Origin: Tethya wilhelma
Lineage: Eukaryota; Porifera; Demospongiae; Tethyida; Tethyidae
Direction: 5' to 3'
Assembly: GCA_964030475.1 (NCBI GenBank)
Contig: CAXIPT010000030.1
Coordinates: 124,001-188,000, forward strand
DNA: 64,000 bases
Positions within the stretch are counted from its first letter, which is position 1, and the number at the start of each line of letters is the position of its first letter. The notes under the pieces are model-generated. The model was given only the letters and a program-made list of their open reading frames with translations, was not told the DNA's origin and made no database searches. Shown here one piece after another: positions 53,906 through 64,000 of the stretch. The position numbers were made by a program, and so were the translations under genes.

Positions 53906-54690
53906 GCTAAGCTTCTACTGTCTATACTATGAAGCTCGCTCAGGCTCGTCCCCCAAAATCATGGGTGTGGCCTCGAAGCTTAGCGCTCAAAGAGGCTGAA
54001 AGGCCTCAGATCTCAGGAACTACAGGGTTTTGTTGAATTCTTTGTGTAATTTTTTTAGATAATCTCGATTATTTTACCTTGGTATGCCGCTTTTGAAGAC
54101 TGGAGCTTCCGTTCTTGAGATATAATTGGAACACACACCCACACACACACACACACACACAGACAGACAAAACGACTACCATAACCCCTGCTGCGCATGC
54201 GCACCAAGGGTTAATAATTATGTAGCTCAGACATACAAGTGGCATTTGTCAGATGGCAGCTAAGTAATCAGATCTAACTTTTCAAGGGCTAGTCACTCCC
54301 ACTCCGCGTATGGTTCCGTTTGCGACCGGGATCAAGATTTTTTTTCTATAAAAGTTCTTGCTTTATAATATAAAGTAAAAGACATAACATGTATAGCCTA
54401 TATAAAGCTAATCTGATGCATATGCCTCAAAGTGATACAATAAAGAGCGTTTAAACACAGAAATGGATGTAATATTAACAAGTAAGTTATTCCATAATGT
54501 TATGACACTAGGTACAAATGATGAAAACATATAGTTAGTACGACAATACTTGATAATAACAAGTATAGGATAGTCTACAATAATTATGCGCTAAACTCAA
54601 ATAAACTCAAGCTTTGAATTACATATTGTGGTAAGGGAAAGAAAGGCAATCTGTGAATCTCGCTCGGTACAATCTTTGGAGACTACAGCT
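53906..54690. other. Repeat-derived spacer with (CA)n
   Basis: CA/GACA microsatellite at about 54127-54170; GCGCATGCGCACCAAGGG nearby. The stretch shares pieces with 48770-49000. No gene. Confidence 0.5.
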
Positions 54691-57129
54691 ATGCCTGTGT
54701 GCTGCCGGTGCAACGGTAGTGGGCGCTGTAGGTCTTGCCTCTGTGTCAAGTCAGGTAGACCCTGTGTTGATTGTTTGCCATCCCGTAAGGGCCACTGCTG
54801 TAACAACGCTCCCACTCCTCCTACTGCTACTAGTACTCCTATGCCCGCAGCTAACAATGGACACTGCCCACCACCCTACTTAAGTGCTGATACAGGGAAC
54901 AGCTCTGATTCTGAAGACGTTTTGGCAAGCCCCACCGTTGAGGGCCTGAATGCTAGCGCCATATTGGATGACGTCAGCACAGAGACCAACACGGATGATG
55001 AGATGCAAACTCTTCCATCGTTTAACCCAGCACCAAGAATGACTTCATCATGGGGAGACCTGTCTGATGAGGAGTTCACGAAAGTGATAGATGAGGCCTA
55101 TGCTCAAGTGGTTCATTGGAGACCCAACCTATTCAAAGTTCCATCTGGGACATGTGGCAAGCGCAGTTTAAAGCCGAACTTACTCGTCTTTTCAACGCCT
55201 TTGCCCTGGAATCTGACCTGGAGGCCATCGCTATGAAGGCTGCCATGACCCTACCTTCGCTGTTGCTCCAAAAACCACATGCTAAATCTAAAACACACGA
55301 GCACATCTCCTGCCTTTTGCGCAGAATGAGTCTCTGGGAGAAAGGGGACATTTCGAACCTCCTGAAGGAAGGTAGAGCCATACAGAAGTCACTTGCTAAC
55401 TCTAAACCACCTCAAAAAGATACAGCAGATAATGGCTCAACAGCCCGCAGATTTTCCAAGATGATGATGGAGGGGCGGGTGAGACAGGCCATAAAGCTCT
55501 TGTCCAACAACTCAGACACAGGCCTTCTGAGCCTTGACAAAATCATTGATGATACATCAGGAAAGACTGTCAAAGATGTTCTAGAAGATAAACACCCAGA
55601 TCCAAGGCCAGCATACCCAGAAGCTCTACTAGGAGACACAGATAATGACAGCTTCCACCCTGCTATCATCACAGGTGAATCCATTAGGGCTGCTGCTCTT
55701 CACACTCAGGGAGCAGCTGGCCCCTCTGGACTTGACGCGCTCAGTTGGAGACGACTATGCACTGCTTTCAGGCAAAAGTCCAATGACCTGTGTGCGGCCC
55801 TTGCTGCTGTTTCCCGAAGAATCTCTACCACATTCGTTGATCCATCTACCTTGCTGGCATATACCTCCTGTCGTTGTTGTTGGGTTAATGAAGTGGAGAA
55901 GCTCAGTAAAATCGCAGAAACCCAACCGCATGCAGCATATGCTGCCTTCACCCATGGGCTATCTTCAAAGTGGAATTACCTTCTAAGGGTAACTGACTGG
56001 GAAAAGACCCAATCCAATGATGTTTTGAAATCCCTAGAAAATGCAATCAACAAACACTTCATCCCAGGGGAACATATGCGAGGAATGTTAGCACTACCAG
56101 CATGTCTCGGTGGTCTGGGCCTAACAAACCCTGCTGCCTCAGCAAAAGAACAGAGAGCTACATCACAGCAAATCAGTGCCCCACTCGTGGATCGAATCAT
56201 CAACCAGGACCACCAGCTAGGTAGCTGCCATTCAGTTCAACAGAGCATCAAGAGGGGTATTAAGCATGCTAAATGCACAAAGCAGAAAGAAGATGCCAAA
56301 GAACTCCAGCGCAACTTACCAAACACTCTCCAACGTTCTATGGAGCTCTCACAGGAAAAAGGAGCCTCCACTTGGCTAACATCACTCCCCATTGATGAAC
56401 ATGGCTTTGCCCTGCCAAAAGCTGCTTTCAGAGACAGCCTCTCCCTCAGATATGGCTGGCCACTCCACAACTCGCCATCCCACTGCAGCTGTGGACAGCA
56501 ATTCAGTATTGAGCTCGCTCTGACTTAGCAAAACAGGAGGCTTCCCAGCTGTGAGACATAACAAAGTGAGAGATATCACTGCCACACTATTGACTTAAGT
56601 CTGCTATGGAGTAACAACAGAACCCCACCTACAACCGCTCTCAGGCGAGTCCTTGTCTCATCGCTCTGCCATCACTGAAGATAATGCTCGACTCGATGTT
56701 GCAATGTATGGATTCTGGGGAGGAAGATTTGAAAAGGCATTTGTTGATGTAAGGGTATTCAACCCTAGCGCCCAATCAAATCGTCATGGTTCCCTCTCAT
56801 CTGTGTATCGCAAACACGAGCAGGAAAAGAGAAGACACTACGATCAGCGAGTGCGGGAGATTGAGCATGCAACCTTCACACCACTAGTGCTGTCCACAAC
56901 TGGTGGAATGGGACGAGCAGCAACAACGTTCTACAAGAGATTGGCATCAATGGTAGCAGAAAAAAGAGATGTCTCCTATGCTACAACTCTGAACTGGATT
57001 CAATGCCCATTAAGCTTTGCACTTCTGAGAGCATCCATCATGTCGATCAGGGGGGCAAGATCATCCCGACACCATCCAGCCACTAAGTGCCCAATTGACG
57101 TTCAGCTTGCGGAAGGCCATCTTAATTAA
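54691..57129 (+). pseudogene. Retroelement pseudogene lacking the RT core
   Basis: ATG 54691 begins a Cys-rich domain (MPVCCRCNGSGRCRSCLCVK, CVDCLPSRKGHCCN). A Ser/Thr/Asp linker and AQVVHWRPNLFKVPSGTCGK follow, a frameshift falls near 55160, and a helical region (LLLQKPHAKSKTHEHISCLL) comes next, then GAAGPSGLDALSWRRLCTAF, which in full-length relatives I recall leads into the reverse transcriptase. Here ISTTFVDPSTLLAYTSCR is followed at once by EVEKLSKIAETQPHAAYAAF, the post-RT part, so the RT palm is deleted. The C-terminal part reads SQEKGASTWLTSLPIDEHGF, CSCGQQFS, two frameshifts, then ARLDVAMYGFWGGRFEKAFV with DVRVFNP and TFTPLVLSTTGGMGRAATTF, which looks like a PD-(D/E)XK-type nuclease. 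GC content and codon use differ from the surroundings, suggesting recent arrival. Confidence 0.7.
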
Positions 57130-58106
57130 CTAACTCTCAACTGCTTACATGCTCACTGTCTTCCATATATACACTTATTTTCTTTTTTATATTATGAATA
57201 TCATTATATTGGACTTCACGTGATTAAAAAAAAATTAAAAAAAAAGTTGCTTGATGATTGCCTAGTTGTTTTAGTAGAGTGTAGCAGTAGAATGAGTAGT
57301 TGTTGAGATGCACCGTGTGTAGCCAGGTAGCTTGTCTGTTCTGGAGGGCAGAATCCATCACATCTTGTTCCGTGCCAGAGAGGAGGGAGGGTCTGGCTCT
57401 GAGCTTGTCACAGGACAGTTTCCAAGGTAATGAACCACATGAACCAAACGGTCTTTACTGACTGGTGCGGTACTGAAAGAGCTAGCTATACGCTAAAAAA
57501 TTTTTAGCGTCTTAGTTTTTTTTTTGTAGGTAGGCAGCAACGCTTATAAAAGAGATGCTGTAGCTATATAGCCTGCATCTACGTAGCAACTTGAAGCTTG
57601 TCCGTTGAAAGACGGCTGTAGAAAAAATGTCGATCTAAACCGTGACATCACTATGATCGTGATCGCGCGTCGATCGTAACCTCTAGTCGTTTAGCTACTG
57701 CTACAGCCACACCCCTTCAAGAGTTGCATGCAACTCAAACTTTGTGTTTTATTAGAAAAGTAGTTTACCTATTTTATTTGTGCAGGAAGTTCAGAGTTTA
57801 GTGCTTAGTACGCACATGCAAGTGCGTACTTCGTGGGTAATCGAAACGCCTCTGGGGATGTAGCTAATAACCAAACATTTTTGTGCCAGATAACCTTGGA
57901 AAAAGTTATATAGTACAAATATAGTAATGCTACATTCTATAGAACATATTCTGTAATTATGGTGCAGATTTTGTTGAACTGAGTAAAATTCCGAAGTCAC
58001 AGGGTTAATCGCGGGTCAAAGGTCGCGGGGCTTCTCGTTGCATAGCAGAGTGGGATTCGAAAGAATTACGCCCCCCTCTGCAGAAAGTAGGGCGGGGTTC
58101 AGCAAA
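57130..58106. other. Intergenic, with the upstream region of the claudin-like gene
   Basis: AT-rich tail after the retroelement (poly-A-like runs at 57226-57246), then a hairpin GTACGCACATGCAAGTGCGTAC-like near 57808. About 100 bp before the start codon become more GC-rich (GGTCAAAGGTCGCGGGGCTT, TACGCCCCCC), a plausible TATA-less promoter. Confidence 0.5.
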
Positions 58107-61100
58107 ATGGCGTCAAAGTCGCTAACAGCTTTGCCTTCAGTAATTTCTGTTATGGCCGAAAAGACTGTGATTGCAATGAAGTGTCATACTAGAGGATTTG
58201 AAAAAGTCATATGGCCAGTATTTGCAATCATTTTGACAACTCTGTCACTAGCGTGCTTAGCTGTTGCTGCAGGAACACCAGTGTGGATTGAAGTAAGTTT
58301 ATGATGTAGTGTTACATACTGATCAGCGAAGCCAGTAAGCAAATGCAAAATTCGTAACTTACTAGGACAATGCTTTATGGAGTCCCACTTATTCAGCAGC
58401 TCTGTTAGTTTTCATATAAAGCCAATGGTCCATGCACACAATTAAACTATAGCCTCGTTCCAAGGGCCTGAAAGAGAAACTTCAAAGGGCCGGGCACGGA
58501 ACCGTATATGAGCAATAATAATTATATATAGCGCATGCCTGCAGGCTTCAGGCACCAGGCGAGTTTTTATCCTGAGAAACTAAACTTAATGCAAGCTTAT
58601 TAAACAAAACGTATAAAGTTGTCCTTGATTATACCAATGGCAGCCCCACCCACTTACTCACAATGTTATTAACGGTTTCAGTATCCCTCGCATAGCATCA
58701 CGGTGGCCAATTGATTATAATCAAGAGTACTATATACTCTTGATAGTATGCACCGCAGATATTACCTGGCATTCATAAACGTCTTGACTTCACATGAGGC
58801 TCAGTTTAGAACTCAAAGTATAAATTTCATTTCTTGGCCTTTGGCTGACTGCACGCCGAAGCAGATGATGTAGGCTCCTGTGGCAGAGTGCAACTAAGTT
58901 GTTTTGTAAACAGGTTTAACTGTTAAGTTAAATAGCAGTCAACAGAAATCCCCAAATTTCGACTTATTAATTTTTGGTGTCATACTGAATTAATTTTAAG
59001 AACTTAAGCAAATTCTCAGTTACCTTTAACCTCGAGCTCCCAAATTAGAAATACAGACTGCATGTTAAGTACTCTAGCTAGAAAGCTATTCTGTTGAATT
59101 TTGCATACATTTTAGTAACTGTAGCTGTCTATCTAATTCAATTTTAGATTATATTTTATACCCTGTTCAAGAAAACGACCTATATAGTTTGGTTTAGCAC
59201 TCAATTAAAAGCCTCTAACCGTGAATGACTCTGGAGTGTAGTCAAAGAAGAAAGTTTGGGCATGCATTTCAAGTTTTGAGCCAGAAATTTTAAAAGTCTC
59301 ATACACTGAAGATGTTTAATAGCTGTATACTGTCTGTCAATGGATTATTTGGTTTGATCATTGCCAATGGATCAATGAGTAAACTTTACATATGCTTTTA
59401 ACTTTCTATCTGAACTATTCAACTTGCATGCAACTTTCGAAGATCTAGCTTGCAATGGGTGACTGTTTCTAGAAAGTGTCAGTTTATTGCTCAACAAAAT
59501 TAATGTCATGCATTGACTGCATGCTTCTTGGCATATCATGCACAGTTTTGATGGGTTTGGAAGTTGCTGTTTTAGTGTGGAATGTCATGCATCAGGTACT
59601 CAAATTAGGGTTTAGTTACATGTCCATTGCCTGCTCTTTCCTGTAATGACCATGCACATAGCTTTATCATTGACCTTTGTATAATTTATCATATTAATTT
59701 TTATTATTGAATGAGTATTATAGAAGACATGTTCATGCTGTGCACGCTGTCAGATTCAAAGTAGGTTGAAATTTGTCTGAGATTGTGATATTGGTGCTTG
59801 CTGTCAAATAATGCTGATAGCTATAGTGTGGATTATTAATTATTGTGAAGCAAAGATGCATTGTAACTGTTATAGTCATTTAAATTATCAAGAAGATATG
59901 AGTGGCAGCTTGCTTTGAAAGAGAAGAGACTTATTATTGATGCAATGAGGAGTGAGTATGAGGCAACCAGTGCCCAAGTGCACCAATTTTAATAGTTACC
60001 CATTCAGATTTAAGGCCACTCCAATAAAATGTTTAGTTTCTGGTTGAATAATATTTTGAGCAGCACACGGGTATGCAGGTTATTATTGTTATTATCAAGA
60101 CACAGGTCAAGAGGCACAGAAAGTACTTATTTCAAGTGCACTCACAGGTAGCACCTTGTATAAAATTAATTCTTCAGGGAAGTTCTAAAATTGCATGCGG
60201 GTGGTTGACGAAACATTTTATCGGAGTGGCCTAAACGGCTTAGCCTTTGACTTGTGAATCGCCTAGAGCATGCTGCTACAACTCCTTGCTTTCTTTCCTT
60301 GACTTAGCATTGTGAAGACAGTCAGGTAAATTAATTACTAAAGTACAGTGAGCTCAATCGAAACAGCTTCGTTGGCTCTAGACATAGCAATGTCTGAACA
60401 AGCTGTAGTCAATAATGTATAATCATCAAATGTGTAGACCTGAACCTACACTCTCAATACAGTCATTTGTAGTGTCCTTATAGTATCCTGTAACTGAGAA
60501 GACATATAATAGAGACCTGAAATTAGTTAAGGGATTTTCTACAATGTGCATGCATGCCATGGAAGTTAGAAAAAAAAGAACTACCTAGATCTGCATGGCA
60601 TGTGGAATAGTAAGTTTTTTTGTATTGATTTCACATGGAATAGCCCCTATAATGAACTGAACATGGTAAAACACTACAGTAGCTCCTTAAAATTATACTT
60701 GAAGCTGTTTCAATCTCAAGAGCAGCATAATTATATAAACAGGGTATAGTATAGCCTTATAATAGTTGTCAGTGAATTGAAAATTATTAATAGTGACAGT
60801 AAAGAAAGTCACTTGTTTCACAACAACAATTAAATAAACAAACAAACAAAAAACAGAAAATGGATCCATGGACGGGAGTACACATACTGCACATGATGTG
60901 TATTCGTGAGACTCTATTAGTATAATAGGTAACCAATAATAATGATGCTATTAGCTAATTTTGTGTCCGTTCCTCCTGGACCACAAAATGATACTATTAG
61001 CAGATAACTATACGATTCCTCGTACAATTATGGAATTAAGAGCATTCCAGCTGCCACTCGTATGGCCCAATAGCACTCACTGCACTCGTGCTATTACTTT

Positions 61101-63402
61101 GCTATACTCTTGGCAGCTGGAGTTCTATTAATTCCATAATTGTACGAGGAATTGTGTGGTTATCTGCTAATAGTATCATTTTATGGTCCAGGAGGAACGG
61201 ACACATAATTAGCTAATAGCATTATTAGAGAGATAAACACAAAATCAAGTCTAATTTACAAGATTTTTAATTATATGCGGGAGTGCAATTACTAAAACCA
61301 CAGAAGGTATTACTAATTAAAAATCATGTTTGATTACATGATAGTGCAATTACTGCTGTAATTGCACTCCTGGTGTATAGGACAAATGTATTGTGACTCC
61401 ATAAAGTATACTACTATAAGGCAAAACGCTAACGTGATACTCTATAACTTTAAAAATGGGACACTGCGAGATTCTGAAAAGGTTGTATGTATAAGGTAAA
61501 TAGCATGCTATTATATATAATAGCATGCTATTTACCTTAGTTTCATCAACATGAGGTATGTAACTATGTAAAACAGCTACGGTGCACACATAATTATATG
61601 CATGGATTGTGATGATAAAATTTCCTGTCTTAATTAGTGATTGTTTGAAATTTGCTAAACTCACCTGACCAATATTAACATGATTATTTTATATAGCTGA
61701 AAGTTTTTAATGCAACTACTGACAGAGGATATATTAGATTTGGTCTCTTCAGTGGGAATCACATTGTTCAATTTAGTGAAGTCCCCATTACAAAGCCAAG
61801 CACTGGATCCTACTACATCTGTAAGCTATGGTAAACAGAATATCCGGGCATGTATTATGTTGCTATTTTTTCAGTTGACAGGTTCACATTTCCAGTAAAC
61901 AAGATTTATGCAACGTTTGGGCTATCTTGTGTTGCTATGATACTATGTATCGTTATGATATTGTTTACATTTTTGAACAGTTACCAGACAGTCACAACTT
62001 GGTGGAAAGGCCCGCCAATGATGTATTTAATCAGCTTAGTTACAGGTAAAGTAAGCTATGATAATCTAGTGCATGCATGTGCATGAATCAGTATAGTTAA
62101 TGCATGGACACTGTAAAATACATTATGAACAATACACAATTATAGTCTTTAATTACTTTAAGTCGGACAGCTATTGAACTGAACTAATAACAAAACAATC
62201 AGTGGTGAAATGGACATTCAAATATTTTTTGTTGGTATAGAATATTCTAACCACTCAAATACTACAGAAATATTCGGCAACTGTGACCACTTTCAAGGTG
62301 TTATTCTGTAGTTCCAGCCATTGTGGAGATATTATTCAGGACTGAATGTGTAGTCTCAGAATTATTGACTGAAAGTTGTTGAAAAAAGTGCTATTCCTAA
62401 TCAGGGCCTGACTGTAATTAAAAGTTAGAATGCAAAACTTAAGGATAAGGGGTGGGGTCAAACTTTCAGACATTCATTCACCAGCAAAACAAAATATTTG
62501 AATAGGGAAATGCATTCGTTCAAGCACTAAAAAAACACAGTTAAAACAAAATTTAATGTCCTTTAACACGCAATTGCATGTCATTCCATTGTCCCTTCAA
62601 ACAGCACCTTACGCACGTGTCAAATGTATTGTGTGCTGAAATAATGTATGTGCTACAGCATAAACAACATAGATGCTATCTCATTAATTTTAATGTGTCA
62701 AAAATTAATAAAGTTTTTATCACAAAAAATTTATATGCTTTCAAAGGAGACAAATTGTGTACATATAAGTACAAGGCAAACATCTGACAAAATATTGTAA
62801 ATATCTAGCTAATGATTACAGTCAATTATTAGCAATTAAAGCAGTCAGTGGTTACAACTTAAACAAAACTTGGTACTGATCAAGTACATGTACATAGAAC
62901 TTGAGTAAAACTTGTTCAACAACTATAGCATAAACTCTGGACCTGAATTAATAACATTAATTTTGATAAATTTATATGCATCTCTTGATGCATAAATTTA
63001 TAATTTTGATATAAATATTTTGCATAAAATTAATAGGTATAGGTCCAGAGTTTATAGTTTAGCTATACTAAGCTCCAGAACACTTACACCTGCACGCATA
63101 TAATTATGCTTGAATTTTTGAGAGAATAATTTATTATTTTTAATTAATACTATGTATCTAACCTAACTACATGACATTGTAAATCATTAATTTTTATTAT
63201 GCAGGTTTGTGTGCAATAGTAGGGATTGGTGTGTTTCTTGATTACTTTATTTGGGAACTTGATGCAACCCGAATATTTATTGATAGCACAACAATTCAAG
63301 AACATACATTTGGAAATGCTACTTCTTTTGCTTATCTTGTTGAAAATGAAGGATATAAGATAATTCCTACACTAAACTATTCATTTGGACTCCATGTAGG
63401 AG
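58107..63402 (+). CDS. Claudin/PMP22-like four-transmembrane protein, 3' end uncertain
   Basis: Exons 58107-58292 (phase 0), 61697-61820, 61875-62045, 63205-63402; all junctions are GT-AG and phases agree. TM1 is VIWPVFAIILTTLSLACLAV. The first extracellular loop holds a claudin-like RFGLFSGNHI (cf. GLW) with one N-glycosylation site (NATT). TM2 is YATFGLSCVAMILCIVMILF, then WWKGPPMMYLISLVTG into TM3 CAIVGIGVFLDYFIW, which spans the exon 3/4 junction. Loop 2 has NATS and NYS sites. Exon 4 ends at a strong donor (GTAAGT, 63403), with TM4 expected on a further exon. If unspliced, the frame runs on to a stop at 63474 and adds a hydrophobic LAATMLCIWVIIQF that could be TM4. ATG context AAAATGG is favourable. 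Likely a membrane or junction protein; the two Cys of classical claudin loop 1 are absent. The only normal-looking host gene here. Confidence 0.75.
60941..61226. mobile_element. Foldback element in intron 1
   Basis: Arms of about 115 bp: AATGATGCTATTAGCTAATT ... GTACAATTATGGAATTAA on the left, and its near-perfect complement on the right ending AGCTAATAGCATTATT. The loop itself contains AATAGCACTC/GAGTGCTATT-like sequence. Confidence 0.85.
61493..61538. repeat. Perfect 46-bp palindrome
   Basis: AAGGTAAATAGCATGCTATT is followed by ATATAT and the exact complement. No spacer. It would extrude as a cruciform or form a strong RNA hairpin in the intron. Confidence 0.95.
62921..63060. repeat. Inverted repeat in intron 3
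   Basis: Outer arms AACTATAGCATAAACTCTGG / CCAGAGTTTATAGTTT, with an inner hairpin AAATTTATATGCATC / GATGCATAAATTTA. Probably a small foldback element. Confidence 0.75.
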
Positions 63403-63626
63403 GTAAGTCATGGCCATGCTCAGCGAGTCTAGCTGCTACAATGTTGTGTATTTGGGTCATCATACAGTTCAATTAATTAACAACTGTTACACTGTTTCTT
63501 CTTACAAATCATAACTTGTTGCAGTACTTGTAGTGTGTAGTGATAGCTATAATTAGAAAAATATTATTACAGTACAACTACAACAAGTTTATAATTATTT
63601 TCACGGATGATATATTATATTATAGT

Positions 63627-63678
63627 TAGCCTCGTTCCCAATGTCCCTGCCTATGCAGGGAGCCTGGGAACGAGGCTA
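63627..63678. mobile_element. 52-bp hairpin, TIR TAGCCTCGTTCCCA
   Basis: TAGCCTCGTTCCCA ... TGGGAACGAGGCTA. Same terminal sequence type as 7135-7716, so a minimal internally deleted member of that family. Confidence 0.8.
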
Positions 63679-64000
63679 TTATTATTATAGTGAGGTGAAA
63701 GCTTAGCATATAGATCTATATGAATGCATAGGGCAAATAGGAGCAAGAGTACTAGTGTCAAAAGGCTTGTCTGCATCTGTGAATGAGACTTTTGCATACT
63801 AATATTATACTAATTATTTTGAATTTGTGATGATTTATCATGACCTAATCAAGTAAATTGCTTCTTAATATCGGATCCCATTATCGTTCCAACATAAAAA
63901 TTTATCTACATACTAAAGAATGACCAAACAACATTTTGACAAAAAATGAAAAAAAATTAAGGATCCCGACTGGAAGAAAAACATACGCATCACAGTAACC

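Larger units (their letters stand above)
58293..61696 (+). other. Intron 1 of the claudin-like gene
   Basis: 3.4 kb, GTAAGT...ATATAG. Contains a MITE-like tail near 60600-60640 (related to the LINE-nested MITE), the foldback 60941-61226, and the palindrome 61493-61538. No other gene seen. The introns of 54 bp (61821-61874) and 1.16 kb (62046-63204) show strong size contrast. Confidence 0.7.

Noticed and set aside
1..64000. tRNA, rRNA or snRNA genes
   Set aside because: No sequence with the expected conserved boxes and folding was recognised by eye; a tRNAscan/Infernal run would be decisive.

Overview
The window looks like a repeat-dense, AT-rich stretch of an early-branching animal genome; a demosponge such as Amphimedon is my best guess, not proven. 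The reasons are spliced genes with GT-AG introns as short as about 50-60 bp, very many MITEs and foldback elements, OTU- and endonuclease-bearing Helitrons, a sponge/cnidarian-style LINE, and one claudin-like tetraspan gene. There is no bacterial operon, CRISPR array, rRNA or recognisable tRNA. Only one gene looks like an ordinary host gene (58.1 kb to beyond 63.4 kb, + strand). Almost everything else is mobile DNA, most of it broken. Several elements can be delimited exactly because their target-site duplications (TSDs) and terminal inverted repeats (TIRs) are readable.

Layout. 0.9-2.6 kb: minus-strand pseudogene joining a transposase-like region to a DEDDh exonuclease, split by a MITE. 2.6-9 kb: repeat families A, D, B and other foldbacks. 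10.3-11.2 kb: decayed minus-strand gene with STPR-like 23-residue repeats and a DUF6570-like domain (Helitron N-terminus type). 11.5-15.3 kb: more copies of A, B, C and D. 15.9-19.1 kb: RPA-like gene (+) convergent with a Helitron helicase/endonuclease fragment (-). 19.55-28.5 kb: Rep/helicase-N fragment of probably the same Helitron (+), into which a 7.26-kb DNA transposon (21017-28277, TSD GGTAAGG) has jumped. 29.4-33.3 kb: repeat C carrying a nested element with a 9-bp TSD, then a decayed LINE. 33.3-35.2 kb: repeat A and other repeats. 36.1-43.6 kb: the most complete Helitron (OTU, Rep, helicase, EEP endonuclease) with a convergent RPA-like gene. 43.7-46.3 kb: tandem arrays. 46.6-48.8 kb: repeats. 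49.3-50.85 kb: hAT transposase cut off at the only ambiguous base (N at 50853). 50.85-53.9 kb: Helitron N-terminal part (-) interrupted by a TTAA-flanked 1.77-kb element. 54.7-57.1 kb: retroelement pseudogene lacking its RT core. 58.1-64 kb: claudin-like host gene whose introns hold foldbacks and palindromes.

How things fit together. The best candidate for something undescribed is the 7.26-kb transposon. Each of its roughly 640-bp TIRs carries a CRE-type TGACGTCA site, a start codon, a short coding exon and a 5' splice site. The same N-terminal exon can therefore be spliced inward from both ends: to a large DDE-type transposase with a Tudor-like C-terminus on + and to a small coiled-coil protein on -. 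The two Helitrons share the layout Rep-helicase-endonuclease and RPA facing each other tail to tail. Two stretches that appear identical (1229 and 586 bp) recur in inverted orientation around 34.6-36.4 kb and 47.6-52.1 kb, and one ends exactly at the N. This suggests a recent inversion or an assembly join, and flipping the enclosed segment would give one full-length Helitron.
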